A DNA stretch of 64,000 nucleotides from an uncultured Prevotella sp. (GTDB lineage Bacteria > Bacteroidota > Bacteroidia > Bacteroidales > Bacteroidaceae). The DNA is taken from positions 142,990 through 206,989 of the forward strand of contig NZ_CAMJFM010000002.1 of the NCBI RefSeq assembly GCF_946404925.1, given 5' to 3'. A model generated the notes under the pieces. It did no database searches. It had not been told where the DNA came from and worked only from the letters and a program-made list of their open reading frames with translations. A program made the translations under genes and the position numbers. Below, in pieces: positions 44,756 to 56,059 of the stretch (position 1 is its first letter; every line of letters begins with the position of its first letter).

Positions 44756-46321
44756 TTACCATCCTGCATTCTGTGTCATGTTAGGATTGAGCTCAATCTC
44801 CTTCAGAGGAATAGGCAACAGCTTGTTCTTCTCCTTGAAACCGTAGTTCTGGTTCTTGTAGATGAACTCGGCACCAGTAGTAGTGTAAACAGGTACTTCC
44901 TTACCCTGCTCCTTCATAGCGCTCTCGGCATCGCCCCAACGTACCAGGTCCTGGAAGCGTACGCTCTCGTTGCAGAGCTCCAGACGCTTCTCGGTTTTGA
45001 TGTCGCTCAGAGTTACATTGCTCAGTGCGGTCTCGCCGGCACGGGTACGAATCTGATTGATGTAGTCAAGAGCTTTTGAGCTGTTGCCTGCCTGCAGATG
45101 AGCCTCGGCGGCCAGCAGCAATACCTCAGCATAACGCATCACCTTCAGATCGGTGTACTGAGCTGCCTGGAAGAATGACATATCTGATACACAGTCCTCC
45201 TTGAAGGCCTGGTTCTTCCACATAAAGTAACCCTCGCTACCATACAGGAACTGTCCGGTCTGCAGTGTTACACCATTGTTTGATACCTGGTCGTAGGTCA
45301 GGATGGTCTTGTTCAGACGCTTACCGTTGGCGCCCTCCCAAGCTACGAATGCATCGTAGAGCGACTTGCGTGGGTTGCTGAATCCGTACATACCCTGTGC
45401 CAGAATGTTGCCGTAGTTGCCGCTGTAGTTCAGCACGCTGGTACGCCAGCCCTGCATAATGAATACCATATCCATCTGGTTCCACATCTGCTCGGTGTCG
45501 TTACGCTTCTGGAGCTCGAACATCGACTCGCAGTTGTTGTTGTAAGCTGCATGGAACTGCAGATCGTAGTCGCCGCTGAACAGGGCGTACTTATTTGAGT
45601 TGATCACGTTGTCGAGCATAGCAGCAGCCTCGCTGTTCTTACCCTGGAACAGGTAAGCCTTACCCAGGAATGCCTGAGCCAGCTCCTTAGTGGCTCGGAT
45701 ACCGGTCTCCTGATCGTTAGCATCGGTCTTTGAGGGCAGCATACCGCTGTTGATAGCCTCAGTCAGGTCGCTTTCAACGAGTGCCCACAGAGCAGCAGGC
45801 TCGCTGTTACCCTGACGATACTCGTCGGGAGTCAACAGGTGGTCAACTACAGGTGCTGTACCGAACAGTGTTACCAGCTCGAACGATGCCCATGCACGGA
45901 ACACCTTAGCCTCGGCGATGGCGCGCTTCATCACGGCTGTCTCGCCCTCGGTCTTGTCGATAATCAGGTTGGCCTTATAGATAACACCATACAGGCTTGA
46001 ATAGAGACTTTGGATCATACCGCAGTCGGTGCCGAAAGTGTACTCGTTGAGCTTTTCCATCTCAGCGTTATCACCGCGAGAACCGCCACCACACCAAAGA
46101 TCGTCAGAGAGAAGGTTCTTGGTGAAGAACCAGTTGAAGTACATACCTCTCATCTCTGTGTAAAGAGAGGCTGTGGCCTGCATCACGTTTTCATCTGTTG
46201 TATAGAAGTCGTCCATGCTTCCCAGGTTGCCGTGCTTCTCAATGTCCAGTTCGCTGTTGCAGCTTACGCTCGTAAGCGACATCACGGCCATCAGGGCGAT
46301 ATATAATAGATTCTTTTTCAT
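44756..46321 (-). CDS. SusD-like glycan-binding lipoprotein (locus 2)
   Basis: A 521-aa surface lipoprotein partner of the SusC-like porin upstream. Lipobox TSVSC (Cys about 21); SusD fold with AKVFRAWASFELVTLFGTAPVV, AQAFLGKAYLFQGKNSEAA, the late LKVMRYAEVLLLAAEAHLQAG and the C-terminal LLPIPLKEIELNPNMTQNAGW that is nearly invariant in the family. It follows susC after 39 bp of repeat-rich spacer. The ligand is presumably the polysaccharide whose esters and beta-links are cut by the downstream CE1 and GH3 enzymes. Confidence 0.94.
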   Translation of the reverse strand: MKKNLLYIALMAVMSLTSVSCNSELDIEKHGNLGSMDDFYTTDENVMQATASLYTEMRGMYFNWFFTKNLLSDDLWCGGGSRGDNAEMEKLNEYTFGTDCGMIQSLYSSLYGVIYKANLIIDKTEGETAVMKRAIAEAKVFRAWASFELVTLFGTAPVVDHLLTPDEYRQGNSEPAALWALVESDLTEAINSGMLPSKTDANDQETGIRATKELAQAFLGKAYLFQGKNSEAAAMLDNVINSNKYALFSGDYDLQFHAAYNNNCESMFELQKRNDTEQMWNQMDMVFIMQGWRTSVLNYSGNYGNILAQGMYGFSNPRKSLYDAFVAWEGANGKRLNKTILTYDQVSNNGVTLQTGQFLYGSEGYFMWKNQAFKEDCVSDMSFFQAAQYTDLKVMRYAEVLLLAAEAHLQAGNSSKALDYINQIRTRAGETALSNVTLSDIKTEKRLELCNESVRFQDLVRWGDAESAMKEQGKEVPVYTTTGAEFIYKNQNYGFKEKNKLLPIPLKEIELNPNMTQNAGW

Positions 46322-46357
46322 AACATTTACTTTTTTTACCTTTTTACTTTTTTACCT
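46322..46357. repeat. 8-9 bp period T/AC tract between susC and susD (locus 2)
   Basis: Repeated tttttac / ttttacc units fill the spacer; a like tract lies at 49590-49622 before the regulator. Confidence 0.55.
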
Positions 46358-46360
46358 TCC

Positions 46361-49300
46361 TTAGAATTCAATGTTTACACCAAGTACAACCTTCTTAGAA
46401 GTAGGATATCCACCCTTGTCAACACCCATACCAGAGGTTGCGTTGGCCGAAGCCTCAGGATCGAAGCCAGGATACTTAGAGAAGGTGAAGAAGTCGTCGA
46501 GTGATGCATAGACGCGAGCATGACTCAGAGCCACCTTGTTGATGAGCTTCTTTGGCAGAGTGTAACCCAGCTGAATCTGCTTGATCTTGAAGTAGCTGCC
46601 ATCGTAGATCATAGCGCTTGAGCAAGCGTACTTGTCCATATCCGATGCACCAGCCTTGGGCACGGTTCCGTTAGGATTGTCAACAGTCCAACGGTTGTCG
46701 TAGAAGATTTCCTTCAGACGGTTTGAAGCTGCGTAGTCAGGACGGTTGATACAGTTGAAGATTTTGTTGCCGTGCGAACCAGAACCGAATACGGTGAGGT
46801 CGAGGCCCTTCCAACCGGCAGTCAGTGTGATACCGTAGGTGAAGTCGGGGATAGCATCGCCGATGTATGTCAGGTCGCCATCCGATACCTTACCGTCGCC
46901 ATCCAAATCCTCGAAGGTTGGATTACCAGTCTCCTTATCTACACCAGCAAACTTATAGCCACGGAAGTAGTAAACAGGATAACCCTGCTCAAAGTAAGTT
47001 ACAGTATATGTGTGGAATGTGCTACCGCTCAGGCGAGTGATTGAAGGATCGATGTAGGTAACCTTGTTAGTCAGTGTAGACAGGTTAGCACGTACGCTGT
47101 AGTTGAAGTCGCCGATATGGTCGCGCCAGCCCAGCTCAAACTCAAATCCCTTGTTCTCTACGTTACCGGCATTGATAGGTGATGTGCTACCGCCGATGAT
47201 GAGCGATGGAGTAGTGTTCCAAACCAGCAGGTCCTTAGTCTTCTTGGTGAAGTAGTCGATGCCGAATGTCATGCGACCGCCAAACAGGATACCGTCGAAA
47301 CCGAAGTTCAGCTGCTCAGAGGTCTCCCACTTCAGGTCCTCGTTACCCATGGTAGATGGAGCTGCAGCCTGAGTGTAGTTGATGCCGCTTGAGAAGGCGT
47401 AGAGTCCGCCCAGTGCCATATCGGTGCTGTAGCTGTAGCCGCTCAGTGCTGAAAGGCTACCGTTCTGACCCCAAGATGCACGGAACTTCAAGCTGTCGAA
47501 CCACTTCTTGAGTGGTGCAAAGAACTTCTCCTCGCTGATGGTCCAACCTGCTGATACTGCAGGGAAGTAACCCCAACGTGTCTTCTTTGAGAGCTTAGAC
47601 AGGTCGGCTGCATCAGCACGCAGCGAAGCCTGGAACAGGTAGCGACCCATGAAGTCGTAGCTCAGACGGCCGAAGTAAGAGTACTTGGTGCTCTCGGTGG
47701 TCTCACCGCTTACGCCCTTGGTAGCCGAAGCATTAGCGTAGTTCAGATAGTAGAACAGTGGGTCGTTCTTCTTCAGGGCATCCTCGCCATTGCTGGTCAG
47801 CGAGCCCGATACGTTATCGCTCGATGACTTCTGGAACGACATACCAACCATACCGGTTACGGTGTGTCCACCAAAGGTCTTCATATAGTTGGCAAAGTTC
47901 TCCCACTGATAGTAGATAGAGGTAGAAGAGCTGCTGCTGTAGTCCACATAGTCGCGGCTCTGAACGGCGTTGCCGTAGAATGGCAGCGATGTGCTGTTGT
48001 TGCGAGTACCGCCCAAGCGATAACCGAAACGAGAGGTAATGGTGAGGCCCTTAACTGGGGTGAAGTCGCCGTAGATAGATCCGTTGATATTGAATCCCTG
48101 AGTCTTAGCCAGGCTGTTGTCGCGCATAATCATGGGGTGATACTGCTCGCCGGCATAGAACTTAGATACGCCGTAGTAGTTGCCGTTCTCGTCCTGCAGC
48201 AGGTGCTTGCCCTGAGCCAGCACGTTAGCCATCTGGTAAGGCAGGTTGTCGGCAGTATATGTGTTAGGAGTCAGAGGATCAAGCATCAGGATAGCTGTGA
48301 GCAGTGAGCCGTACTCGCTGTTAGATGATACCGAGCGAACGTCGTATTTCTCAATCTGGTTGGTGGTACCCACCTTCAGCCAGTCCTTGATCTGATATTC
48401 AGAGTTGATGGTAGCGGTGAGACGCTTGTAAACGTCAGCGTCGCCCTTTACGATACCATTATTATTAAGGTACGCGAGCGAGAGGTAGTAGTTACCGCGG
48501 TCGTTACCACCGGTGAATGAGAGGGCGTGCTTCTGCATGTGGCCGTGGTTGAAAGCAACATCGGTCCATGATGTATTTGTTACGCCGTCCCAGTTCTTCA
48601 GCAGATAGTCCTTGGTAAAGATGTTACCCTCGTCCATGTACTGGATGTACTGCTCAGAGTTCAGCATCTTTGGGATGCGGGCCAGACTCTCGTCGGTAAA
48701 CATAAAGTCGTAAGAGATCTTACCCTGTCCGGGCTTACCTTTCTTAGTAGTAATCAGTACTACACCGTTACCAGCCTCGGCACCGTAGATAGCGGCTGAG
48801 GCGGCGTCCTTCAGGATTTCCATAGATGCGATGGTGCTGGGGTCGATACCGCTGATGTCGCTCAGACGTACACCGTCAACCACGTAGAGTGGGTTAGAGC
48901 TTACATTAGATGAATAACCGCGCACACGTACGGTAGGCGAGCTGCCAGGAGCGGCGCTCGACTGGATGATCTGTACACCAGAGGTCTTACCCTGCAGGGC
49001 CTGCTGGGCGTTCGAGATGGTACGGTTTTCCATGTCCTCAGGCTTTACCTGCGAGATGGCACCTGTTACAGAACTCTTCTTCTGTACACCGTAACCTACA
49101 ACAACGACTTCATCGAGAACCTTGTTGTCGGGTTTCAGGTTGATTGTCATGCCGTTCTTTGCGGCACCTTCGAATGTCTGATAGCCGATGTAGGTTACCG
49201 TGATAACCTGGCCGGCCTTGACGTTTACCGTGAAGTTACCATCGAAATCGGTGATGGTAGCATTCTTGGCATTACTCTTTTCTGCAACGGTGGCACCGAT

Positions 49301-49408
49301 AACCGGTTCACCATTCTCGTCGATCACAGTGCCCTTAATTCCTTGGGCGAAAGATGTCACTGACATAAACAACGCCATCAACATCATTAAAATACTGCTC
49401 TTTTTCAT
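46361..49408 (-). CDS. SusC-like TonB-dependent outer-membrane transporter (locus 2)
   Basis: A 1015-aa importer. Signal peptide (ALFMSVTSFAQ), carboxypeptidase-like domain (GTVIDENGEPVIGATVAEKS, TITDFDGNF), SusC motif EVVVVGYGVQKKSSVTGAI, plug with KDAASAAIYGAEAGNGVVLITT, and a barrel ending GVNIEF. It heads a minus-strand operon susC-susD-CE1-CE1-GH3 and is divergent from the hybrid regulator gene. A minus-strand -7 box (49471-49478) lies 63 bp before the ATG. Confidence 0.95.
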   Translation of the reverse strand: MKKSSILMMLMALFMSVTSFAQGIKGTVIDENGEPVIGATVAEKSNAKNATITDFDGNFTVNVKAGQVITVTYIGYQTFEGAAKNGMTINLKPDNKVLDEVVVVGYGVQKKSSVTGAISQVKPEDMENRTISNAQQALQGKTSGVQIIQSSAAPGSSPTVRVRGYSSNVSSNPLYVVDGVRLSDISGIDPSTIASMEILKDAASAAIYGAEAGNGVVLITTKKGKPGQGKISYDFMFTDESLARIPKMLNSEQYIQYMDEGNIFTKDYLLKNWDGVTNTSWTDVAFNHGHMQKHALSFTGGNDRGNYYLSLAYLNNNGIVKGDADVYKRLTATINSEYQIKDWLKVGTTNQIEKYDVRSVSSNSEYGSLLTAILMLDPLTPNTYTADNLPYQMANVLAQGKHLLQDENGNYYGVSKFYAGEQYHPMIMRDNSLAKTQGFNINGSIYGDFTPVKGLTITSRFGYRLGGTRNNSTSLPFYGNAVQSRDYVDYSSSSSTSIYYQWENFANYMKTFGGHTVTGMVGMSFQKSSSDNVSGSLTSNGEDALKKNDPLFYYLNYANASATKGVSGETTESTKYSYFGRLSYDFMGRYLFQASLRADAADLSKLSKKTRWGYFPAVSAGWTISEEKFFAPLKKWFDSLKFRASWGQNGSLSALSGYSYSTDMALGGLYAFSSGINYTQAAAPSTMGNEDLKWETSEQLNFGFDGILFGGRMTFGIDYFTKKTKDLLVWNTTPSLIIGGSTSPINAGNVENKGFEFELGWRDHIGDFNYSVRANLSTLTNKVTYIDPSITRLSGSTFHTYTVTYFEQGYPVYYFRGYKFAGVDKETGNPTFEDLDGDGKVSDGDLTYIGDAIPDFTYGITLTAGWKGLDLTVFGSGSHGNKIFNCINRPDYAASNRLKEIFYDNRWTVDNPNGTVPKAGASDMDKYACSSAMIYDGSYFKIKQIQLGYTLPKKLINKVALSHARVYASLDDFFTFSKYPGFDPEASANATSGMGVDKGGYPTSKKVVLGVNIEF

Positions 49409-49470
49409 TGAGATTTTAATTGTTTTGAGTTAATTGTTAGAAATATACTTTGGTTTCAAATTCTCGGCTG

Positions 49471-49478
49471 CAAAGGTA
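49471..49478 (-). promoter_or_regulatory. -7 box of the locus-2 susC operon
   Basis: The reverse complement reads TACCTTTG. The 140 bp to the divergent regulator promoter are very T-rich; no clear direct repeat for the regulator was found there. Confidence 0.65.
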
Positions 49479-49624
49479 TACCATTATATTAAAATATGTT
49501 TTTTTATTCTGTTTTTCGTTTTTCCTTGTTGTTCAAATCTTTATGGTTGTTTTTCATTTTGTTTAAAAGTTGTCGAATTCGTTCATTTTTTGTCTTTTTA
49601 CCTTTATACTTTTTACTTTTTTAT

Positions 49625-49632
49625 TATCTTTG
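49625..49632 (+). promoter_or_regulatory. -7 box of the hybrid regulator gene
   Basis: TATCTTTG, 27 bp before the ATG at 49660. Confidence 0.65.
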
Positions 49633-49659
49633 CAGCAAATAACAACAATATTGACTAAA

Positions 49660-52600
49660 ATGAAACCTGATTTAAGAATCTTTCTATGCATGCTTCTCGC
49701 TACGATGATGCTGGCTTGTCAGCGTCAGGGAACGGCTAATGCTAATCTTGATAAGGATGAAGAACACGACCTGGTGGTGGCTCAGGAGCTGTCGAATACC
49801 CGTGTGCAGTGTATAGCTGAAGATGCTTCCGGCCAGTTGTGGATAGGAACATTCCGCGGACTGAACCGATACGACGGACATGAATATCACCAATATTTCT
49901 GTACGTTCGACTCGTTAGGTCTGCCCGACAATCAGGTGCAGAGTCTGTTATGTGATAAAAAGGACGCCTGTGGGTGGCCACCGTCAACGGCATCTGTCGC
50001 TATACCAAACAGGACAATTTTGAGAGTGTTCCGATGCAAACTGGTAATCGCAATGCCCGTAAGTTGCTGATGGACCAGAAGGGGCGCATATTTGCCTATA
50101 ATGGTATGGAACTTCTGCAGTATGACGAGCAACACAATATCTTCCTGTCGAAGATGAATCGCACAGTGACCAACCAGTCGTGGGGCGACTGTTTTATCGA
50201 TGCCGCTGATGATATACTACTTGCCGGACCTGGTAACGTACTGGTTTTCAGTGGCGAGACTTTCAAGCAGAAAGCGGAATACAAAGATGAAAAAAACTCC
50301 GGATTCTACTTTTTTGAACTATTGCCCAATGGTCTGTTGATCTGTTCGGGCAATGGTACGTTATTGCTATACGATACAAAATCGCGACAGCCGATACCGC
50401 TTCCTCAGGACATGCTGGAACGGCTCACGGCACACAGCAGTGCCCTACAGGCAGCCTGTCTGCTGAATAACAATACTATTCTGTTGAGCACCTCGCGCAA
50501 CGGAATGTTTGAATTGAATCTGCTGACACATACACTCCATGCACAGCATGATGCCAATTTTACCGTTCCTGTACCCGATGGCTACGTGACGAAGATATTC
50601 CAGGACTCGCGTAAGAATATATGGATGGGAACATACGATAAGGGCTTGTTTGCCGACTACTACTATAAGGAGAAATTCGGAGGTACCGACAACTATCTTA
50701 ACCGTGTGATTGAGAACTCATCGGTGTTTGCAGTAGCTATCGACAAGCAAGAGAATCTGTGGGTATCAACCCTTAGGAAAGGTTTGTTTGTGTATCATCC
50801 CGCCATACAGAAGGCTGAGCAGATAGAGATAGCCGGACTGCCTGCTGGTGAGAAGAAAAATGCAATAACCCATATTTTCTGCGACCGCGACGGGCTGTTG
50901 TGGCTGTCGACTACAAATATTGTGATGAAGTGCCGGTATGATGGTACTCAACTGAATATATTGAGCCAGTGGCCGGTGTGGTCGACAATGGACTTTGAAC
51001 AGACTGATGACGGAACGGTATGGGCTTCAACCAGTTCTACCTACATAGTTGCTTTCCGTCCAGGTGCCAGTCAGCCTGAGCCTAAGCAGGCATTCAATGT
51101 GGACTTTACTTTTATCCCATCGCTGCTGAAGCTTAGCGATGGTACAATGCTTATCTCGGCATTCTACCAGCAGATAATGAAGATGGACCCCAAGACTGGA
51201 AAGCTGAGTCAGCAGGAGATTCCCGATATGCAGCGTTGCATACGCAAGAGTGTGTATATCCCAACTGATATGCATCAGGATAAGCAGGGCAACGTTTGGA
51301 TAGGTACTGTAAGCAACGGACTGCTGCGATACAATCCAAAGACCAATCAGATGAGTCGCATAGCAGGACTGTCGTGCTCGGATGTGGGTGCCATCGAGGA
51401 AGACCTGCAGGGTAATCTGTGGATAAGTACGATGAAGGGACTGAACCGTCTGGACACCAAGACAGGTAGCATTACTGCCCTGTATAAGGCCGACGGACTG
51501 GCTGGCGACGAGTTCTGCGACCGTGCTTCGTGCCAGTTGCCTAATGGCAGTCTGGTGTTTGGTGGATCAGATGGTGTAACCATGTTCAACCCTGCCGAGA
51601 TAGACACGCTGCGTAAACTCCCGCTGAAATTTTGTGATTTGAAGATCCACAATCAACTGGTACGCCCTGTGGCTGGCGGTCCTATAGAAACAATGCTCGA
51701 CAGTTGTAACGAAATCCATCTGGAGCATAGTCAGAACAGTTTCAGTATATCGTATACAGCCCTTGACTTTGGCGAATACGAGCGAGTGCATTATTATTAT
51801 AAACTGGAAGGGTTTGATAACGACTGGATAGATGCGGGAAGCCGTCATGCTGCCGGCTATGCCAATCTGCCTTCGGGACACTATACCTTCCGAGTGCGTA
51901 CTTCAGACAGTGCCAGTGATGAAGCAACCAGCGATGAACGTAAGATAAGTGTGGTGGTTGAGCCTGCACCAATGTTCTCTTGGTGGGCATGGATGATATA
52001 TCTTGCATTAGGAGCACTGTTGGCCTGGTATCTGTATCGTAATGCCAAACGTGTTGTGGCAGCCCGTCGTGCAGCCCGTCAGGCGCAGATGGAGAAGGAG
52101 CAGGAGTTGCGCACCAATCAGATGAACATGAGCTTCTTTGCAAACATCGCCCATGAGTTCCGTACTCCACTTACGATGATTGCTGGACCTGTAGGCCAAT
52201 TAGCTAAGAGCGGCTCTATTGATGGCGAAGAGCGTGGCCTGCTTAATATTGCCCAGCGCAGCATTCAGAGAATGTTCAAACTGGTAAATCAGCTGATGGA
52301 CTTCAATAAATTGGAGAACGACACTCTGCGCCTGAGTGTAGAACAGATAGATGTGGTGAAACTGATGAACGACATCTGCGATACATTTGAGTTTAATACT
52401 AAGGAGAAGGGACTAACGCTGAACCGCTTTGGTATGGAAGACCAGCTGATGGCATGGACAGATGGTGATAAACTGGAAAAGATTATAAGCAACCTGCTGT
52501 CTAACGCCCTTAAGTTCACTCCAAGAGGCGGACATATCGATGTTTCTCTGGATGTAAACGACAATAAGGTAAAGATTGCTATTGCCGATACAGGAAAAGG

Positions 52601-53669
52601 AATACCTGAGGAGCAGAAGGAGAATATCTTTAAACGATTCTACCAGCTGGACAATCAGACAAAAGCTATTGTAAACTGGGGAACAGGTATCGGCCTGTAC
52701 TATGCACGCCGTCTGGCAGAGCTCCATCACGGCAGTCTTACTGCAGGAAATCGTGAGGAAGGTACTGGAGCTATGTTTACACTGGTATATCCGATGAACG
52801 AACAGGCTTATACCGAGGAGGAACGCCGCCCATTGGAAGGCGAAGGCGTAGCTGACTTCCGTATAATTGACAAACCAGAACCAGCAATCTCACCCCTCTC
52901 AAATGACGACGACAGTCGTCCAACCGTTCTCATTGTCGACGACGACACCGAGATCATCAACTACATGCGCCTGCTGTTCTCGCACGACTACCGCCTGATA
53001 ACCTGTCTCGATGCCGATACAGCCCTCGAGGAGATGCGGGCCGAGGAGCCTAACATTGTGCTGAGCGATGTGGCCATGCCGGGTAAGGATGGCTACCAGC
53101 TGTGTCAGGAGATTAAACAGGACATCCAGCTGAGTCATATCCCCGTCATCCTGGTTACGGCCAAGATTACCGCCGAGAACCAGGTGGAGGGCCTGAATGT
53201 GGGTGCCGATGCCTACGTCACCAAGCCTTTCGAGCCAGCCGTGCTGTCGGCCCTCATCCAGTCGCAGCTTAAGAACCGCGACCGCGTGCGCAAGTTGCTT
53301 ACCAAGGCCACTACGACTGATGATGAAAGTGTTGATAATGCCCTGTCGGAGCAGGATAAGCACTTTATGGAGGAGCTCTATAAACTGATGGAGGAAGAGC
53401 TGTCGAACTCCGAGCTCGACGTGACTCACATCACCAAGATGCTCTACATATCGCGCACCAAGCTGTATTACAAGATCAAGGGTCTCACCGGCGAGACCCC
53501 CAGCAGTTTCTTCCGTACCTACAAGCTGAACCGTGCGGCCGAACTGCTCAAGGGCGGCAAGCATACTGTGGCCGAGATAGCCGATATGACCGGATTCAGC
53601 ACCCAGAGCCACTTCTCGGTGGTGTTCAAGAAACAGTTCGGTGTCACGCCAACCGAGTACAAAGGGTAG
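49660..53669 (+). pseudogene. Hybrid two-component regulator (HTCS) interrupted by a one-base frameshift
   Basis: Single-protein sensor, kinase, receiver and AraC regulator for locus 2. The frame from 49660 gives a signal/lipobox (MMLAC) and the first propeller repeats, then breaks in an A5 run (49957-49961). Adding one A restores DKKGRLWVATVNGICRY and a 1336-aa protein continuing in the frame of 49974-53669. That part has propeller repeats, a Y_Y_Y domain (YKLEGFDNDW), one membrane helix, a kinase (NIAHEFRTPL, NLLSNALKFTP, ADTGKGIP, GTGIGLYY), a receiver (VLIVDDD, LSDVAMPG, TKPFEP) and a C-terminal AraC HTH. It may be a real mutation, a slippage switch, or a sequencing error in a homopolymer. 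Confidence 0.88.
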
Positions 53670-53674
53670 GGTTG

Positions 53675-53750
53675 TGCAATCGTTTGCCACTGCCATTGGT
53701 GGGATTTCATTTCTAGCGCGAACAACGTGACGGAAAAATCCCTACCTTTG
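53675..53750 (+). promoter_or_regulatory. LacI-type operator and -7 box of the SusA-like gene
   Basis: TGCAATCGTTTGCC (53675-53688) matches the 10642-10655 operator at 12 of 14 positions, with its centre 61.5 bp before TACCTTTG (53743-53750). The site begins 5 bp after the regulator gene's stop. Confidence 0.7.
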
Positions 53751-53776
53751 CAGCAGAGAATAAACTAAGAACAGCA

Positions 53777-55708
53777 ATGAAACGAATTTTATTAGTAACC
53801 GCCATTCTGATGGCAAACGTTTTATCAATGAGTGCAGCAAAGAAGACAGTGATTGACCGTATCGAACCCACCGACTGGTATGTAGGCATGAAGAATCCAC
53901 AGGTGCAGTTGATGGTTTACGGCCAGGGTATCCGCGATGTTGCAAGTGTTACAACCGATTATCCCGGTGTGGTCATCGACAGTCTGGTTCGCCTCGATTC
54001 GCCCAACTATCTGCTTATTTATATGAACCTGCGCAACGCTAAGCCAGGCACCATGACGCTGAACTTTGGAAAGACCAAGGTGCAGTATCAGCTCAAGCAG
54101 CGCGAGATGAGCGGCGACAAGCGTATGGGCTTTACCAATGCCGATGTGCTCTATATGTTGATGCCCGACCGCTTTGCACAGGGTGCCAACCACCCCAAGC
54201 AGATAAAGGGTATGCGCAATTATGTTGAGGATCGCTCTAAACCCAGTCTGCGCCATGGTGGCGACCTGAACGGTATTCGCGAGCACCTCGACTATTTCAA
54301 GGAACTGGGTGTTACAGCCCTCTGGTTCACCCCAGTGCTCGAGAACGATTCGCCCGATTCCAAGAATGGTTTCTCAACCTATCATGGTTACGCTACTACT
54401 AATTATTATAAGGTAGACCCCCGCTTCGGTTCGAACGAGGAATATAAGCTGCTGTGCGATGAGGCCCACAAGAAGGGACTCAAGATTGTGATGGATATGA
54501 TTTTTAACCACAGCGGTTTTGAGCACCCTTGGACTCAGGACATGCCCAGCAAAGACTGGCTCAACACCCCCGAGTGGCTCACAGAAAAGAATAGCGGTCG
54601 CGACCCTATGACCGGTTTCACCGCCAATGCCGATGGCTCGGAGCCTGCCAAGTCAGCCTATCTGCAGACCAGCTACAAGCTCACCCCGGTAGTTGATCCA
54701 TACGCTTCTGAGATTGACCTCAAGGAGACTGTTGAGGGTTGGTTCGTGCCTTCAATGCCCGACCTCAACCAGCATAACCCTCACCTGATGCGTTATCTTA
54801 TCCAGAACTCTATCTGGTGGATTGAGACGGTTGGTATCGATGGCATCCGCATGGACACCTATCCTTATGCCTACGCCGATGCGATGGCCCAGTGGCTTAA
54901 GGAGCTCGATGTTGAGTATCCTAACTTCAACACCGTAGGCGAGACCTGGGTTACAGAGCCTGCCTATACCGCCGCCTGGCAGAAGGATTCAAAGCTCTCT
55001 GAGAAGAACACCTATCTGAAGACCGTGATGGACTTCTCATTCTTCGACAAACTCAATCAGGCTAAGACCGAGGAGACCGATGGCTGGTGGAACGGTTTCA
55101 ATCGTCTCTACAACTCGTTTGTCTACGATTATCTCTATCCCAACCCATCGAGTGTGATGGCTTTCATCGAGAACCACGACACTGACCGATTCCTGGGCAA
55201 TGGCAAGGATACACTCGCCCTGAAGCAGGCGCTGGCCCTGTTGCTCACCGTTAACCGCATTCCTCAGCTTTATTATGGTACCGAGGTGTTGATGAACGGA
55301 ACCAAGGAGATTACCGATGGCAACGTGCGTAAGGACTTCCCTGGCGGATTCCCTGGCGATACGCATAACTGCTTCACTAAGGAGGGACGTTCTAAGACTG
55401 AGCAGGCTATGTTCTCTTGGCTGTCACGTCTGCTCCATTGGCGTCAGGGCAACGATGTCATCATCAAGGGTAAGCAGACACAGTTCACGCCATTCAACGG
55501 CATCTACGTCATCGCCCGTCAGTACAAGGGCAAGACTGCTCTCACCGTGCTTAATGGCACCTCAAAGCCCGCCACCTTCGATGTCAAGCGCTACGCCGAA
55601 GTCATCGGCAAGACCCCCAAGGCCAAGGACATCCTGACCAATCGCTATTTCGACCTCTCAAAGAATCAGGAGCTAAAGCCCCGCCAAACATTAATCCTTC
55701 AATATTAA
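53777..55708 (+). CDS. GH13 cyclomaltodextrinase/neopullulanase-like alpha-glucosidase (SusA-like)
   Basis: Periplasmic alpha-glucan hydrolase of 643 aa. Signal peptide (ILMANVLSMSAA); an N-terminal cyclomaltodextrinase-type Ig domain (WYVGMKNPQVQLMVYGQGI to LNFGKTKVQYQLKQRE, about 25-115); a GH13 barrel with VLYMLMPDRFAQG, MDMIFNHSG, GIRMDTYPY (nucleophile Asp360), VGETW (Glu389) and ENHDTD (Asp468); and a C-terminal beta domain. It would cut malto-oligosaccharides entering through SusC. Its promoter has the same LacI-type site and spacing as the starch operon 43 kb away, so it appears to be a detached member of the starch system. Confidence 0.93.
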   Translation: MKRILLVTAILMANVLSMSAAKKTVIDRIEPTDWYVGMKNPQVQLMVYGQGIRDVASVTTDYPGVVIDSLVRLDSPNYLLIYMNLRNAKPGTMTLNFGKTKVQYQLKQREMSGDKRMGFTNADVLYMLMPDRFAQGANHPKQIKGMRNYVEDRSKPSLRHGGDLNGIREHLDYFKELGVTALWFTPVLENDSPDSKNGFSTYHGYATTNYYKVDPRFGSNEEYKLLCDEAHKKGLKIVMDMIFNHSGFEHPWTQDMPSKDWLNTPEWLTEKNSGRDPMTGFTANADGSEPAKSAYLQTSYKLTPVVDPYASEIDLKETVEGWFVPSMPDLNQHNPHLMRYLIQNSIWWIETVGIDGIRMDTYPYAYADAMAQWLKELDVEYPNFNTVGETWVTEPAYTAAWQKDSKLSEKNTYLKTVMDFSFFDKLNQAKTEETDGWWNGFNRLYNSFVYDYLYPNPSSVMAFIENHDTDRFLGNGKDTLALKQALALLLTVNRIPQLYYGTEVLMNGTKEITDGNVRKDFPGGFPGDTHNCFTKEGRSKTEQAMFSWLSRLLHWRQGNDVIIKGKQTQFTPFNGIYVIARQYKGKTALTVLNGTSKPATFDVKRYAEVIGKTPKAKDILTNRYFDLSKNQELKPRQTLILQY

Positions 55709-55719
55709 TTTTTGAAAAA

Positions 55720-55803
55720 TTGCTGCCACTCTGCCACCAACCTATCTGAAACGCCCTGTTTATGGGTGATGTGGGGTGGTGGCAGATGGGTGGCAGGTGG
55801 CAG
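55720..55803. repeat. Dispersed hairpin element, copy 2 (inverted)
   Basis: Inverted copy of the element at 26603-26691; the differences are concentrated in seven bases beside the central small hairpin. It begins 12 bp after the SusA-like gene. Confidence 0.85.
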
Positions 55804-56059
55804 ATGGGGCAGGAAAACGATGTTTTCTCCTAGGGAAAACCGCCGATTTTTGATAACTTATTGACTTTCAGCAATGATTAGAGCCAATATTTTGAAGAGG
55901 TTACGAATTAGTTACATACAGGAGTCCGAAATTCTCCGCGATTTGCGTAGACATCAATAACTCTTTATCGACTTCAATTGCGGGTACAAAATTACAAATA
56001 TTAGTTGAATCAAACAAATATTCTACAGAATTTTTTACTATAGAATCAATTATTTATTT

